A DNA stretch of 47,029 bases from Bacillota bacterium (GCA_023397655.1 JAEWTW010000051.1:1-47029), one strand, 5' to 3'; positions 1-8,051 are shown, counted from the first letter of the stretch. A program made the numbers and translations. The notes: generated from the sequence alone by a model not told the origin.

Positions 1-95
1 CCGGGGCGGTAGCTGGTGGTGGAATCGAACGGCGCGCCGAATATCACGGTATCCGCGCTGTCGTAGGGCTTGTCACAACCGATAAACGTCGTCAT
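1..95 (-). CDS. speB: Agmatinase (partial, N-terminus only)
   Basis: This is the last gene of the minus-strand polyamine operon, cut by the window edge after 31 codons. The visible N-terminus contains FGAPFDSTTSYRP at residues 19-31, which is characteristic of the agmatinase/ureohydrolase family. Agmatinase hydrolyses agmatine to putrescine and urea, using manganese bound by residues that lie outside the window. The start codon at 93-95 overlaps the speE stop codon in an ATGA arrangement, implying translational coupling. Placement after arginine decarboxylase and spermidine synthase fits the pathway arginine to agmatine to putrescine to spermidine. The identity is confident from motif plus context, but the catalytic residues are not visible. 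Confidence 0.9.
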   Translation of the reverse strand, partial: MTTFIGCDKPYDSADTVIFGAPFDSTTSYRP

Positions 96-946
96 GGCTC
101 CACGTCCTTTATCAAGTCTTCCACATAGGTGGGCAGCGCAAACGCCGCCTTATGCAGATTGGTGTTGTAGTAACGCGTCTTGATGCCGCGCTCTTCCCAG
201 CGCTCCGCGTCCAGCTGCTGCACCGGATGATACTGCTTGGACGAGAACCCGAACAGCCAATGGCCGGACGGGTACGTCGGGATGTGCGCCTGATACAGCC
301 GCGAAAGCGGGAAGGACAGCACGATCTGCTTGTGGATGCGCCGCACCGCAGCCGCGTCATCCGGATAGAACGGGCTCTCGTGCTGGTTGACCAGTATGCC
401 GTCCTCTTTCAGCGCTTTGAAGCAGTTGCCGTAGAACTCCTTGGTGAACAGCCCCTCGCCCGGCCCAAACGGATCGGTGGAATCGACGATGATGACGTCA
501 TAAAGGCCGTTGCACCGCCGGACGAACTTGAGCCCGTCTTCAAAGTGCAGGTGCACGCGCGCGTCGGAAAGGCTGCCCGAAACGGCAGGGAAGTATTCAC
601 GGCAGACGTTTACCACATCGCGGTCGATCTCGACCAGGTCGATGCGTTCGATGGTGTCGTATTGGCACAGCTCGCGCACCGCACCGCCGTCGCCGCCGCC
701 GATGATGAGCACGTTCCTGGCATGCGGGTGCACCGCCATGGGCACATGCGTGATCATCTCATGATAGATGAACTCGTCCTTTTCGGTGAGCATCAGGAAC
801 CCGTCCAGTGTCAGTATGCGCCCAAACTCGTGCGACTCGAACACGTCGATGCGCTGGAACTCGCTCTGCGCCGAATACAGCTGTTTGTCGATGTCGATGG
901 ACAAACCGACATGTGCCGTATGCTTTTCGGTAAACGTCAGATTCAT
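92..946 (-). CDS. speE: Spermidine synthase
   Basis: This 284-residue cytosolic enzyme transfers the aminopropyl group of decarboxylated S-adenosylmethionine to putrescine, giving spermidine and methylthioadenosine. The SAM-binding loop IIGGGDGG is at residues 81-88, the acidic VEID at 105-108, and the catalytic segment DSTDPFGPGEGLF at 155-167. The length is normal for the bacterial family. The start has AAAGGGGG a few bases upstream. The gene overlaps speA upstream and speB downstream by ATGA junctions, so it is in the middle of a coupled operon. Its two substrates are produced by the SpeD and by the SpeA plus SpeB activities encoded alongside it. Confidence 0.96.
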   Translation of the reverse strand: MNLTFTEKHTAHVGLSIDIDKQLYSAQSEFQRIDVFESHEFGRILTLDGFLMLTEKDEFIYHEMITHVPMAVHPHARNVLIIGGGDGGAVRELCQYDTIERIDLVEIDRDVVNVCREYFPAVSGSLSDARVHLHFEDGLKFVRRCNGLYDVIIVDSTDPFGPGEGLFTKEFYGNCFKALKEDGILVNQHESPFYPDDAAAVRRIHKQIVLSFPLSRLYQAHIPTYPSGHWLFGFSSKQYHPVQQLDAERWEERGIKTRYYNTNLHKAAFALPTYVEDLIKDVEP

Positions 947-2403
947 GGATTGCCCCCTTTCAGCACGTTGATGCGCTCGATGTTTAGATCCTCAAGGCCG
1001 GTCAGCGAACCGCCCTTATCCTTCATATAACGGATGTAGCGGATGATCTCCGGCGTAATCCGCTCGCCCGGCGCCAGTATCGGTATGCCCGGCGGATAGC
1101 ACATTACGCTCTCCGCGCAGATATGCCCCGCGCTCTGTTCGATGGGCAGCGATGTCTTTTCCGCATAGAATGCCTCCTGCGGTGTGGCGGCCACTTGCGG
1201 CGAAATGTATTCCATCTCCATCATACCCGTTTTGTCGCGCTTGTACAAACGGCGTATCTCGGCCAGCGCGGACACCAGCCGCTCGATGTCCCGCTCGCGG
1301 TCGCCCACGGAAATGTACGCGAGTATGTTGGCGACGTCGCCGAACTCCGCCTGAATGTCGTACTCGTCGCGCAGTATGTCGTACACCTCGATGCCCGCGA
1401 GACCGATATCCAGCGTGTGGACGGACAGCTTGGTCATGTCGAAGTCGTAGATCGACCCGCCGTTGACCAGCTCGCGCGCGTAGGCGTAGTAGTCGCCGAT
1501 ATCGTTGATCTCATCTCGCGCGTACTGCGCGAGGCCGCACACTTGTGAGAATATCTCACGCCCGCGCGTCGCCAGGTTCTTGCGCGATATGTCAAGGCTC
1601 GCCATCAGCAGATAGGAGCCGCTCGTCGTCTGTGTCAGGTTGATGATCTGGCGCACATGGCCCTCGCTGATGTTCGGCCCGATCACCAGCAGCGAGCTCT
1701 GCGTCAGCGAACCGCCCGACTTGTGCATGCTGATCGCCGCGAAATCCGCACCCGCCTCCATCGCGGAGACCGGCATGTTATCGCCGAAGTAGAAGTGCGT
1801 GCCGTGCGCTTCGTCTGCCAGCACCTTCATGCCCCGTTCATGCGCCAGCCGCGTGATCTCCCGCAGGTCTGAGCATATGCCGTAGTACGTCGGGTTGTTG
1901 ACCAGCACCGCCTTTGCATTCGGGTGCGCTTCGATCGCCGCGCGCACGTCCTCGGGCGACATGCCCAGCGATATTCCGAGACGCCTGTCCGTCTGCGGGT
2001 TCACGTAAACGGGAGCCGCTCCGCACAGCACCAGCGCGCTGATCACGCTGCGGTGCACGTTGCGCGGCAGTATGATCTCGTCGCCCCGCCCCACCACGGA
2101 GAGTATCATGCTCTGCACGGCGGAGGTGGTGCCGCCTACCATAAAGAAGGCATGCGCCGCGCCGAACGCCTGCGCCGCCAGCTGCTCCGCCTCGCGGATG
2201 ACTGATACCGGATGGCACAGGTTATCAAGAGGCTTCTGCGAGTTGACGTCCGCCTCCATGCACTGCCGCCCGAGAAACGCAGTGAGCTCGGGATTGCCGC
2301 GGCCCTGCTTGTGTCCCGGCACGTCGAAGGGCACGACGCGGTTGGCGCGGTGGTTTTTCAGCGCCTGCAGCAGCGGCGCTTTCGTCTGGTCCAGCCGCTG
2401 CAT
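943..2403 (-). CDS. speA: Arginine decarboxylase, PLP-dependent (Orn/Lys/Arg decarboxylase fold I)
   Basis: This 486-residue protein matches the short Bacillus-type arginine/lysine/ornithine decarboxylases. It has the N-terminal PGHKQGRG at 29-36, DEAHG at 197-201, the pyridoxal-phosphate lysine in SMHKSGGS (Lys228), and the C-terminal CYPPGIP typical of the family. Substrate cannot be read from sequence alone, but adjacency to agmatinase favours arginine (giving agmatine) over lysine or ornithine. The start lies one base after the speD stop and has only a weak ribosome binding site, so translation is probably coupled to speD. It overlaps the speE start by four bases. Confidence 0.93.
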   Translation of the reverse strand: MQRLDQTKAPLLQALKNHRANRVVPFDVPGHKQGRGNPELTAFLGRQCMEADVNSQKPLDNLCHPVSVIREAEQLAAQAFGAAHAFFMVGGTTSAVQSMILSVVGRGDEIILPRNVHRSVISALVLCGAAPVYVNPQTDRRLGISLGMSPEDVRAAIEAHPNAKAVLVNNPTYYGICSDLREITRLAHERGMKVLADEAHGTHFYFGDNMPVSAMEAGADFAAISMHKSGGSLTQSSLLVIGPNISEGHVRQIINLTQTTSGSYLLMASLDISRKNLATRGREIFSQVCGLAQYARDEINDIGDYYAYARELVNGGSIYDFDMTKLSVHTLDIGLAGIEVYDILRDEYDIQAEFGDVANILAYISVGDRERDIERLVSALAEIRRLYKRDKTGMMEMEYISPQVAATPQEAFYAEKTSLPIEQSAGHICAESVMCYPPGIPILAPGERITPEIIRYIRYMKDKGGSLTGLEDLNIERINVLKGGNP

Positions 2404-2404
2404 G

Positions 2405-3172
2405 TCAGTACACGTTCTTGCCGCTGAAGATGTCGATCATCTCGCGGCGCAGGCTGGCGGTGATCTCCAGCCGCTCGCGGGGCGGCAGCTCGTGCACGTC
2501 CCGGTTGAACAGGTAGTTCTGCAGATCCACCTCTTTTAAGAGCATGCGCGTGTGGAACAGATTGGCCTGATAGACGTTGATGTCCACCGCGTCGTAGCGC
2601 TCCAGCGTGGGCTGCGCGATATAGTCCTGTATCGATGAGATCTCGTGATCAATGAACAGTTTTCGGCCGGTAAGCTCGCGGGTGAAACCGCGCACACGGT
2701 AATCCATCGTGATGATGTCCGAATCGAAGCTGCCGATCAGGAAATCCAGCGTGTTGAGCGGCGAAATCACGCCGCACGTGGCCACGTCGATATCCACGCG
2801 GAACGTGGCGATGGACGTCTCCGGATGGTATTCCGGATAGGTGTGCACCGTGACGTGGCTCTTGTCCAGATGCGCCACCACCGTCTCGCCGCGCTTGCGC
2901 AGACCGTTCATCGGCTCTTCGGCGATGAGCACGGTCACGCTCGCGCCCTGCGGCTCGTAATCCTGCCGGGCGATATTTAAAACCTGCGCGCCCACCATCT
3001 CGGTGACGCGCTCAAGTATGCCTGTCAAACGCTCGGAGTTGTACTGCTCGTCGATGTAGGCGATGTAGTCCTTCTGCTCGCGCGCGCTCTTGGCGTAGCA
3101 TACGTCAAAAATGTTGAAGCTTAAGGATTTAGTCAGGTTGTTGAACCCGTACAGTTTCATTTTCGTTTCCAT
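2405..3172 (-). CDS. speD: S-adenosylmethionine decarboxylase proenzyme, E. coli-type SpeD
   Basis: This 255-residue proenzyme resembles the long enterobacterial SpeD class, not the roughly 125-residue Bacillus/Thermotoga class. It self-cleaves to create a pyruvoyl cofactor and makes decarboxylated SAM for spermidine synthase. The processing site is HLDKSHVTVHTYPE at residues 101-114, with cleavage expected between Lys104 and Ser105; Cys133 lies in the conserved TCG stretch. I chose ATG at 3170-3172, which has GGAAAGG nine bases upstream, rather than the in-frame TTG at 3190. A TATAAT at about 3194-3199 on the minus strand could be a weak promoter close to the gene. speD is the first gene of the operon. 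Confidence 0.94.
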   Translation of the reverse strand: METKMKLYGFNNLTKSLSFNIFDVCYAKSAREQKDYIAYIDEQYNSERLTGILERVTEMVGAQVLNIARQDYEPQGASVTVLIAEEPMNGLRKRGETVVAHLDKSHVTVHTYPEYHPETSIATFRVDIDVATCGVISPLNTLDFLIGSFDSDIITMDYRVRGFTRELTGRKLFIDHEISSIQDYIAQPTLERYDAVDINVYQANLFHTRMLLKEVDLQNYLFNRDVHELPPRERLEITASLRREMIDIFSGKNVY

Positions 3173-3243
3173 TATCGCCAACCTTTCCAATTATAATATA
3201 AACCGTGTCTCAAAAAGCATTCGCTTTGAAAGCGATATCCAAC

Positions 3244-3287
3244 AAAAAACGCCCAAGGTTCACGCGAAGCATGCGTCACCCTGGGCG
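3244..3287 (-). terminator. Intrinsic terminator before speD
   Basis: Arms at 3250-3265 and 3273-3287 form a 15-16 bp stem (with small imperfections) around a 7-nt loop, followed on the minus strand by six U residues. It sits about 70 nt upstream of the speD start, so it ends whatever transcript begins at the promoter near 3640. Confidence 0.8.
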
Positions 3288-3607
3288 ATTCAATCATATA
3301 AAACCGGCATGGACCCCTTTGCGGCGCTGCAAAGACGAACCACTTTCGTTTTAAGGCAGAGTCTATATAGCAAGGAATTACTTTTACTACTCTTATTGAT
3401 TGATTCACAAGCGTGATGCGCACTGCGCAGCCTGCTGTTATAAATGAGCGTTTATGCCCAACCAATAAGGCAACAAAGTTGCCAGCTTCGGCTTTTGACC
3501 CGGCTGTCCGTATGGCCTTGATCCTGCGGCATAACCGCCGGATGGTCAAAAAATTCATTGCTTGACAGGAAATGAAAACCTGCCAAAAGGCTCAATGCCT
3601 CGAATGC
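3244..3607 (-). ncRNA. Candidate structured RNA, about 364 nt, upstream of speD
   Basis: No convincing protein is encoded here, yet the stretch is framed as a minus-strand transcription unit: a consensus-like promoter at 3614-3642 and a U-tailed terminator at 3244-3287. Between them I see several hairpins: GGTCAAAA at 3544-3551 pairs with TTTTGACC at 3493-3500 (8 bp), GGCAAC/GTTGCC at 3469-3483, ACGAA/TTCGT at 3335-3349, CTTTGC/GCAAAG at 3317-3334, and an 8-bp stem in the first 60 nt. It could be an independent small RNA or a long attenuated leader of the spe operon. I do not recognise tmRNA, 6S, RNase P, SRP, T-box or SAM riboswitch signatures. Confidence 0.5.
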
Positions 3608-3613
3608 TATTGC

Positions 3614-3642
3614 ATTATAAACAATGGTGAGGGAAAATACAA
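3614..3642 (-). promoter_or_regulatory. Sigma-A promoter for the RNA upstream of speD
   Basis: On the minus strand, TTGTAT (3637-3642) and TATAAT (3614-3619) are separated by exactly 17 bp. The predicted start is near 3607. No minus-strand gene lies between this promoter and the terminator at 3244-3287. Confidence 0.7.
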
Positions 3643-3698
3643 GAATTTTTTCTGTTAAGCTGGGGTTAGAGGAACTAATGAACCAAAGTCCTGAAGGA

Positions 3699-3727
3699 TT
3701 TCCATAAAACAGACTTTCGTGTATAAT
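3699..3727 (+). promoter_or_regulatory. Promoter for the AT-rich membrane protein gene
   Basis: TTTCCA at 3699-3704 and TATAAT at 3722-3727 are 17 bp apart. The gene start follows about 20-30 bp downstream behind a strong GGAGGTGATC ribosome binding site. It diverges from the minus-strand promoter at 3614-3642. Confidence 0.5.
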
Positions 3728-3746
3728 CAGGATATAAACGCTGGAG

Positions 3747-4334
3747 GTGATCCATATAGAATTTAAAGCAATCAGTTATGAGTTTGAGCAAAAGTATAAG
3801 AAATTTCTTTTGATCACAATTATTTTAGGTGTGATTTTCTACTTCGTATTATTTTACCTGTATATTAGCATCACGAATGAAACATTGCCCTACGAATACG
3901 GATTCTTTTGTTTTCTTCCCTTTATTCCTTATACTCCTTTCCTTGTTGAAACAATGGTTCGACATAACTTTATCAAAAGCGTTGGTAAAAACAAATGGGT
4001 TATAATAATCGCCGAAGGAATGGATATAAAGAATACTGTTAAGGGAGAAAGATTTGAAAAGCATTATAACTGGTCTCAAATAAAACTCGTTGAAGTTATT
4101 GACAGGACGGTGCTTCTTGGCAAATTTACAGGGATAAAATTTTATCAAATGAGAATCGTTTTCGATGCTGAAAAATACTTGGCACTAAGAGAGCAATATG
4201 TTTGGCAGACTGTGGAGCAGTATCACAAAGCCGAACTGGCGGCATGCTGCTTCGATATGGAGTATACGCAGGCAGCATTCGAAGAGATTAAAACATACTG
4301 CAATCCCGAGGTCGTACACAGAAAAAGGCTATAA
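3747..4334 (+). CDS. Predicted two-helix membrane protein, YcxB-like
   Basis: This is a protein of about 195 residues of uncertain function. It has two hydrophobic segments (roughly residues 20-42 and 50-66), followed by a soluble C-terminal half with a W-S-Q-I-K-x-V-E-V pattern that resembles YcxB-type proteins. The start is odd: the frame opens with GTG at 3747, but this GTG is part of the strong GGAGGTGATC Shine-Dalgarno sequence, and no ATG/GTG/TTG sits at the usual spacing; ATA at 3756 would be at normal distance. The gene is clearly AT-richer than its neighbours, a possible sign of recent acquisition. The family assignment is a guess from overall pattern. Confidence 0.65.
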   Translation: MIHIEFKAISYEFEQKYKKFLLITIILGVIFYFVLFYLYISITNETLPYEYGFFCFLPFIPYTPFLVETMVRHNFIKSVGKNKWVIIIAEGMDIKNTVKGERFEKHYNWSQIKLVEVIDRTVLLGKFTGIKFYQMRIVFDAEKYLALREQYVWQTVEQYHKAELAACCFDMEYTQAAFEEIKTYCNPEVVHRKRL

Positions 4335-4412
4335 AGATATCAACAGTCCATACTATATGGCGTGGGCTTTTTTCCCATACCGAAAGATCATGTTCGCTTA
4401 ACATAAATTTTA

Positions 4413-4440
4413 TTGCTTTAATGGAACAAGCCGATATAAT
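4413..4440 (+). promoter_or_regulatory. Promoter of pyk
   Basis: TTGCTT at 4413-4418 and TATAAT at 4435-4440 are separated by 16 bp, about 26 bp before the pyk start codon, with AAAGGAG at 4449-4455 as ribosome binding site. Confidence 0.65.
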
Positions 4441-4466
4441 AGAGAACCAAAGGAGATTTTAAATAT

Positions 4467-6239
4467 ATGAGAAAGACGAAGATAATCTGTACCATCGGGC
4501 CGGGGACCGAGACGGAAGCCCCGATGCGGCAGCTGATTGAAAACGGCATGGACGTCGCGCGGCTGAACTTCAGCCACGGCGACTATGAGGTGCACGGAAA
4601 CAGGATTAAGCTCATCAAGAAGCTGCGCAAGGAGTATAACCGCGCGGTGGCGATACTGCTGGACACCAAGGGCCCCGAGGTGCGCGTGAAGACGTTCAAG
4701 GACGGCAGCGCGGAGCTGAAGGAAGGCGGCGTGTTTACGCTGAGCATGAACGACTGCGTGGGCGACGCCAAGCGTGTCGCGGTGACGTATCCGCAGCTGG
4801 CAGCCGAGCTGCCCAAGGGAAGCCACATACTGCTGGACGACGGCCTCATTGAGATGGTGGCCGAGGACGTGACGCCGGACGCGGTGCGCTGCCGCGTGAT
4901 AACGGGCGGCGTGCTCAAGAACAACAAGTCGGTCAACGTGCCGGGCGTGCATCTGAAGATGGACTACATCAGCGACAAGGACCGCGGCGACATACTGTTC
5001 GGTATCGAAAACGATGTGGATTACATCGCCGCGTCGTTCTGCCGGACGGCGGCGGATGTGCTTCAGATCCGCAAGATACTGGACAAGAACGGCGGCAAGC
5101 AGATACACATCATTGCCAAGATTGAAAACGGCAGCGGTGTGGAAAACATTGACGAGATCATACAGGTGAGTGACGGCATCATGGTGGCGCGCGGCGACAT
5201 GGGCGTGGAAATGGATATCGTGGAGCTGCCGCGCATTCAGAAGCTGCTGATCAAGAAGGCTTATTCCGCGGGCAAGAAGGTGATCACCGCGACGCAGATG
5301 CTGGATTCGATGATAGTCAACCCGCGGCCCACGCGCGCCGAAGCGACGGACGTCGCCAACGCGGTGTACGACGGCACCAGCGCGATCATGCTGTCCGGCG
5401 AGACGGCGATGGGCAAATACCCCATCGAGAGCCTCGTGACGATGTCGCGTATTGCGGAGACCACGGAACAGAACATCCATTACAGGACGCGCTTCAACAA
5501 CAAGCTGCCAGAGGTTTGCGCCAGCGTGACCAGCGCGATATCCCACGCCACCTGCTCGACGGCGCACAGCCTGGGCGCGAGCGCGATCATCGCGTTCACC
5601 AAGTCCGGACGAACCGCACGCATGGTGTCCAGCTACCGGCCGGCGGTGCCCATCATCGGGTGCACGCCCAGCGAGAAGACGTATAACCAGCTGGCGCTGT
5701 CCTGGGGAGTGAGGCCTGTGCTGGCCGAGGAGCAGGACAACACGGATAAGCTGTTTGAGCACGCGGTGGACTGCGCGAAAACGACAGGTCTGGTGAAGCA
5801 TGGGGACGTCGTGGTGATCACCGCGGGTGTGCCCATTGGCGTATCGGGCACCACCAACACGCTCAAGGTGCATATCGTGGGCAATGTGCTGGTGAAGGGC
5901 ACGGGCTTTAACAACATCGCGGTGAACGGCAAGCTGTGCGTGTGCACGGACGCGGCGCAGGCGCGCAAAACGTTTGAGCCGGGTGACATACTGGTGATAC
6001 CCCAGACGGATAATTCGATGATGGATATGCTCAAGGAAGCGGCGGGCATCATCACCGAGCAGGGCGGCGTGGATTCGCACGCGGCCATCGTGGGGCTGAC
6101 GCTGGGCATTCCGGTGCTGTGCGACGCGGAGAACGCGACAGGCATACTGAGAAACGGCACGACGGTAACGCTGGATTCCACGCGCGGCATGGTGTACACC
6201 GGTCTCGCGCAGGTCGGGGAGTGCAACCTGCCTGAGTGA
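4467..6239 (+). CDS. pyk: Pyruvate kinase with C-terminal PEP-utilising domain
   Basis: This 590-residue glycolytic enzyme converts phosphoenolpyruvate and ADP to pyruvate and ATP. The barrel begins with KTKIICTIGPG; NFSHGDYEVH is near residue 34 and LDTKGPEVR near 65. The active-site region with AKIENGSG and MVARGDMGVEM follows in the second third. A C-terminal swivel domain like that of PEP-utilising enzymes carries SHAAIVG with His538. This extra domain, giving about 590 instead of 470 residues, is usual in many Firmicutes kinases. The gene is monocistronic, with its own promoter. Identification is firm. Confidence 0.97.
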   Translation: MRKTKIICTIGPGTETEAPMRQLIENGMDVARLNFSHGDYEVHGNRIKLIKKLRKEYNRAVAILLDTKGPEVRVKTFKDGSAELKEGGVFTLSMNDCVGDAKRVAVTYPQLAAELPKGSHILLDDGLIEMVAEDVTPDAVRCRVITGGVLKNNKSVNVPGVHLKMDYISDKDRGDILFGIENDVDYIAASFCRTAADVLQIRKILDKNGGKQIHIIAKIENGSGVENIDEIIQVSDGIMVARGDMGVEMDIVELPRIQKLLIKKAYSAGKKVITATQMLDSMIVNPRPTRAEATDVANAVYDGTSAIMLSGETAMGKYPIESLVTMSRIAETTEQNIHYRTRFNNKLPEVCASVTSAISHATCSTAHSLGASAIIAFTKSGRTARMVSSYRPAVPIIGCTPSEKTYNQLALSWGVRPVLAEEQDNTDKLFEHAVDCAKTTGLVKHGDVVVITAGVPIGVSGTTNTLKVHIVGNVLVKGTGFNNIAVNGKLCVCTDAAQARKTFEPGDILVIPQTDNSMMDMLKEAAGIITEQGGVDSHAAIVGLTLGIPVLCDAENATGILRNGTTVTLDSTRGMVYTGLAQVGECNLPE

Positions 6240-6242
6240 ATT

Positions 6243-6266
6243 AAAAAGGACTTCAATTCGAAGTCC
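6243..6266 (-). terminator. Terminator of the methyltransferase gene
   Basis: GGACTTC (6248-6254) and GAAGTCC (6260-6266) make a perfect 7-bp stem with a 5-nt loop, followed on the minus strand by UUUUU. It lies about 45 nt after the stop codon of the minus-strand methyltransferase. Confidence 0.7.
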
Positions 6267-6280
6267 CAATACGGAAACGG

Positions 6281-6309
6281 ACGGGTCTCCTGAACGAGGC
6301 TCGTTTTTG
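6281..6309 (+). terminator. Possible terminator of pyk
   Basis: ACGGG (6281-6285) pairs with CTCGT (6300-6304), extended by a CCT/AGG pair after a bulge, and is followed by a short T run. The stem is imperfect, so this is a tentative call. Confidence 0.35.
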
Positions 6310-6930
6310 TTATTGATGGGTATAGTCCAGACGGATCAGGCTTTTGCCGTTGGGCAGCGGGTATTCCTCCGTCAGCATGAGGCGGTAGCCGATGCCGGAC
6401 AACCCGTCTGTCAGCGCGGACGCGTCGATATCGCTGTGGATTTCGGACAGCTTCATCAGAGCATGCTGATAAGGGGAGTTCGATATGAAGGGTACGTCCC
6501 CGTTTTTCTGTATCACGCAGGAAATGTATTGCGGCTGAGCGTTGTTCATGTGGCGAACAAACGCATCGGCACCGATATACTCGATAAAAAGATTCGCGAT
6601 AACGAGATCGGCCTCGGGCAGCATGCAGGCGTCTCCGCGAAGGTTAAGCCGCATCAAGCACAGGCGATCGCCCAGATGGGAAAAGCGCTCTTGGCAGGCG
6701 TTTAAATACTGCGCGTTAATGTCGATGCCGTAGACGCGGCTGATGCGGCGGGTATCCACGTGCTCCAGACCGTTGCCGCCCGCCACGCCCAGCACCGCCA
6801 CAGATGGGGCGGCATATGCCGTCAGCTGTTTTTGCATGATGGCGCTGAGCGTCTGCAGCTGCTGCACATCATCGCGCTTCATATGTTCCTCGTAATCGCT
6901 TAAGGCGACATGTTCCCAAGGGTTCGTCAT
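6310..6930 (-). CDS. Class I SAM-dependent methyltransferase
   Basis: This protein of about 206 residues has the Rossmann methyltransferase motif I VLGVAGGNG at residues 46-54 and an acidic YGIDIN strand about 15 residues later, as expected for SAM binding. The substrate is unknown. I chose ATG at 6928-6930 (protein beginning MTNPWEH) because GAGGAGG lies just upstream; the longer frame to 7047 has no such site and a non-conserved-looking extension. A terminator follows at 6243-6266. The upstream gene ends in a hairpin at 6973-7014, so the two are probably separate transcripts. Confidence 0.85.
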   Translation of the reverse strand: MTNPWEHVALSDYEEHMKRDDVQQLQTLSAIMQKQLTAYAAPSVAVLGVAGGNGLEHVDTRRISRVYGIDINAQYLNACQERFSHLGDRLCLMRLNLRGDACMLPEADLVIANLFIEYIGADAFVRHMNNAQPQYISCVIQKNGDVPFISNSPYQHALMKLSEIHSDIDASALTDGLSGIGYRLMLTEEYPLPNGKSLIRLDYTHQ

Positions 6931-6972
6931 AAAGCCTCCTCTTTGCCATTCATTATTATAGCATACAACTGA

Positions 6973-7014
6973 ACACACAAGGAGCCGACATATGCTGCGC
7001 GGCTCCTTGCGTGT
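6973..7014 (-). terminator. Long inverted repeat, probable terminator of the 7066-7506 gene
   Basis: Arms of 15 bp (6973-6987 and 7000-7014) with one non-Watson-Crick position flank a 12-nt loop. It lies about 50 nt after the stop of the minus-strand membrane protein gene. The minus-strand tail is only moderately U-rich. Confidence 0.55.
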
Positions 7015-7065
7015 CAGGGATGATGCGTGCCCGTTTTTGTTTTCCATGGCAACCCACCGTTCTGC

Positions 7066-7506
7066 TTATTTGGTTATACGGTTTGTCACATAATGCACAT
7101 CGTAGCAGCAGCGGCGCTGAGTCTGTCCGTTCCAGCCGTCAACAGCGTCTGCCCGCTCGTGCTTGCGCAGGAATGTGTTCTTCACACGGCGTGACATGAA
7201 CAGAGCCAATATGATAGCCGCTTCCAGTACGCACTGCACGATGAGATAAACCACGCTGACGGGCAGCATGGTGATACCGGCGGCAATGCAAAGCGCCGAG
7301 ACGGCGACATAGGCGCCGCGGAAAGCCATTCGGTACTGATAGAACAGCAGCAGGCAAAGGACAAGCGCTCCGCCCATCAGCAGTGCGAGCACCGCATTGA
7401 TGGGGATGAAGAACAACGCGATAAGCCCGATGTATAATCGGACCTGCAGAAGAGCCAGCCATCCGCCGAAGCCCTCGAGTTTGGAATCATAATATAACTG
7501 TTTCAT
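7066..7506 (-). CDS. Small four-helix membrane protein (DUF2569-like)
   Basis: This 146-residue protein has a short N-terminal cytosolic segment containing GFGGWLALLQ, four predicted membrane helices between about residues 15 and 105, and a charged tail rich in Arg and Lys. The GWL motif before the first helix and the size recall the DUF2569 family, whose role is unknown. The start codon is preceded by AAAAGGAG at a good spacing. No functional partner is evident in the neighbourhood. Confidence 0.75.
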   Translation of the reverse strand: MKQLYYDSKLEGFGGWLALLQVRLYIGLIALFFIPINAVLALLMGGALVLCLLLFYQYRMAFRGAYVAVSALCIAAGITMLPVSVVYLIVQCVLEAAIILALFMSRRVKNTFLRKHERADAVDGWNGQTQRRCCYDVHYVTNRITK

Positions 7507-7982
7507 AAAAATTGAATCTCCTTTTCATTTTAAAACCTGGAAGCTCTTGCCTCCCAAAGCCCAATGTTCCGCGAAAACAACCGTTTTTACAGAACACGAA
7601 ATACACTCCCGGGATTCATAATTTTCCGGGCATATTTCTTCAATTCGTTTTTCTCAAAACTTCATCTTTACCGATGGCTATTGGCGGCTGTCCTAAACTC
7701 CGGTATGATGCTCCACCGTCAGGGCTGTGCGCTTTTAGCCGTGAGTGTGATGTTCACGCGGCTGGGCACAGCAAGGCGAGGCGCGGGTATGGACGCAGTC
7801 ATCAGGCCATCGCATCCGCCGTTACGCCCGGACATTCCCGGGGCGGCGTCAGCCAATTGCCAAAGCAACCAAAACCTTTTTCGAGTCACTCTTTGCCAAC
7901 ATACTGCCTCCTCCTTTTCTGCACCGTCAGCCCGCCAAAGCCTTGGTTAATACGGCTTTATGGGTTTATCCGGTACGTTTGT
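7507..7982. other. Non-coding or poorly coding interval
   Basis: I see no convincing protein gene in this stretch. Open frames exist on both strands but have no recognisable domain, and those on the plus strand read as random translation. The only translation signal of note is the very short minus-strand frame at 7849-7902. A piece at about 7540-7565 weakly resembles the start of the palindromic repeat found at 16,758. Confidence 0.4.
7849..7902 (-). CDS. Very short ORF with a strong ribosome binding site
   Basis: The frame encodes 17 residues (MLAKSDSKKVLVALAIG) and is preceded by GGAGGAGG at a good distance on the minus strand. After its stop, the frame shifted by one base stays open for another 43 codons, so this could be a broken small gene, a leader peptide or chance. 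There is no recognisable family, and a downstream hairpin at about 7826-7846 lacks a U tail. Confidence 0.25.
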   Translation of the reverse strand: MLAKSDSKKVLVALAIG

Positions 7983-8025
7983 TTTAAAATAAAAAACCGG
8001 TTCGCATATGACATGCGGACCGGTT
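7983..8025 (-). terminator. Terminator of the 45-residue small gene
   Basis: Arms AACCGGTTCGCAT (7995-8007) and ATGCGGACCGGTT (8013-8025) pair with one wobble and are followed on the minus strand by UUUUUUAUUUU. It lies 26 nt after the stop of the small ORF at 8052-8189. Confidence 0.85.
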
Positions 8026-8051
8026 ATCGCGCTCTGTATATGTCTGATGGG

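Noticed and set aside
3172..3558. 128-codon minus-strand frame upstream of and overlapping the speD start region
   Set aside because: It runs through the terminator hairpin and the stems of the candidate RNA, has no ribosome binding site and no recognisable domain.
3244..3607. Known leader classes (T-box, SAM, c-di-GMP, TPP, cobalamin) or tmRNA/RNase P/6S
   Set aside because: None of the consensus blocks I remember for these RNAs is present; for example there is no T-box GGTGG-ACCGCG element and no CCA-ending T-arm as in tmRNA.
4410..6269. Very long open frame antisense to pyruvate kinase
   Set aside because: It is the mirror of the GC-rich pyk codons; similar mirror frames oppose the ABC transporter, M24 and membrane protein genes and show no domain.
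7540..7565. Third copy of the two-hairpin repeat
   Set aside because: Only the first GGAAGCTCTTGCCTCC part is similar; the second hairpin is missing.
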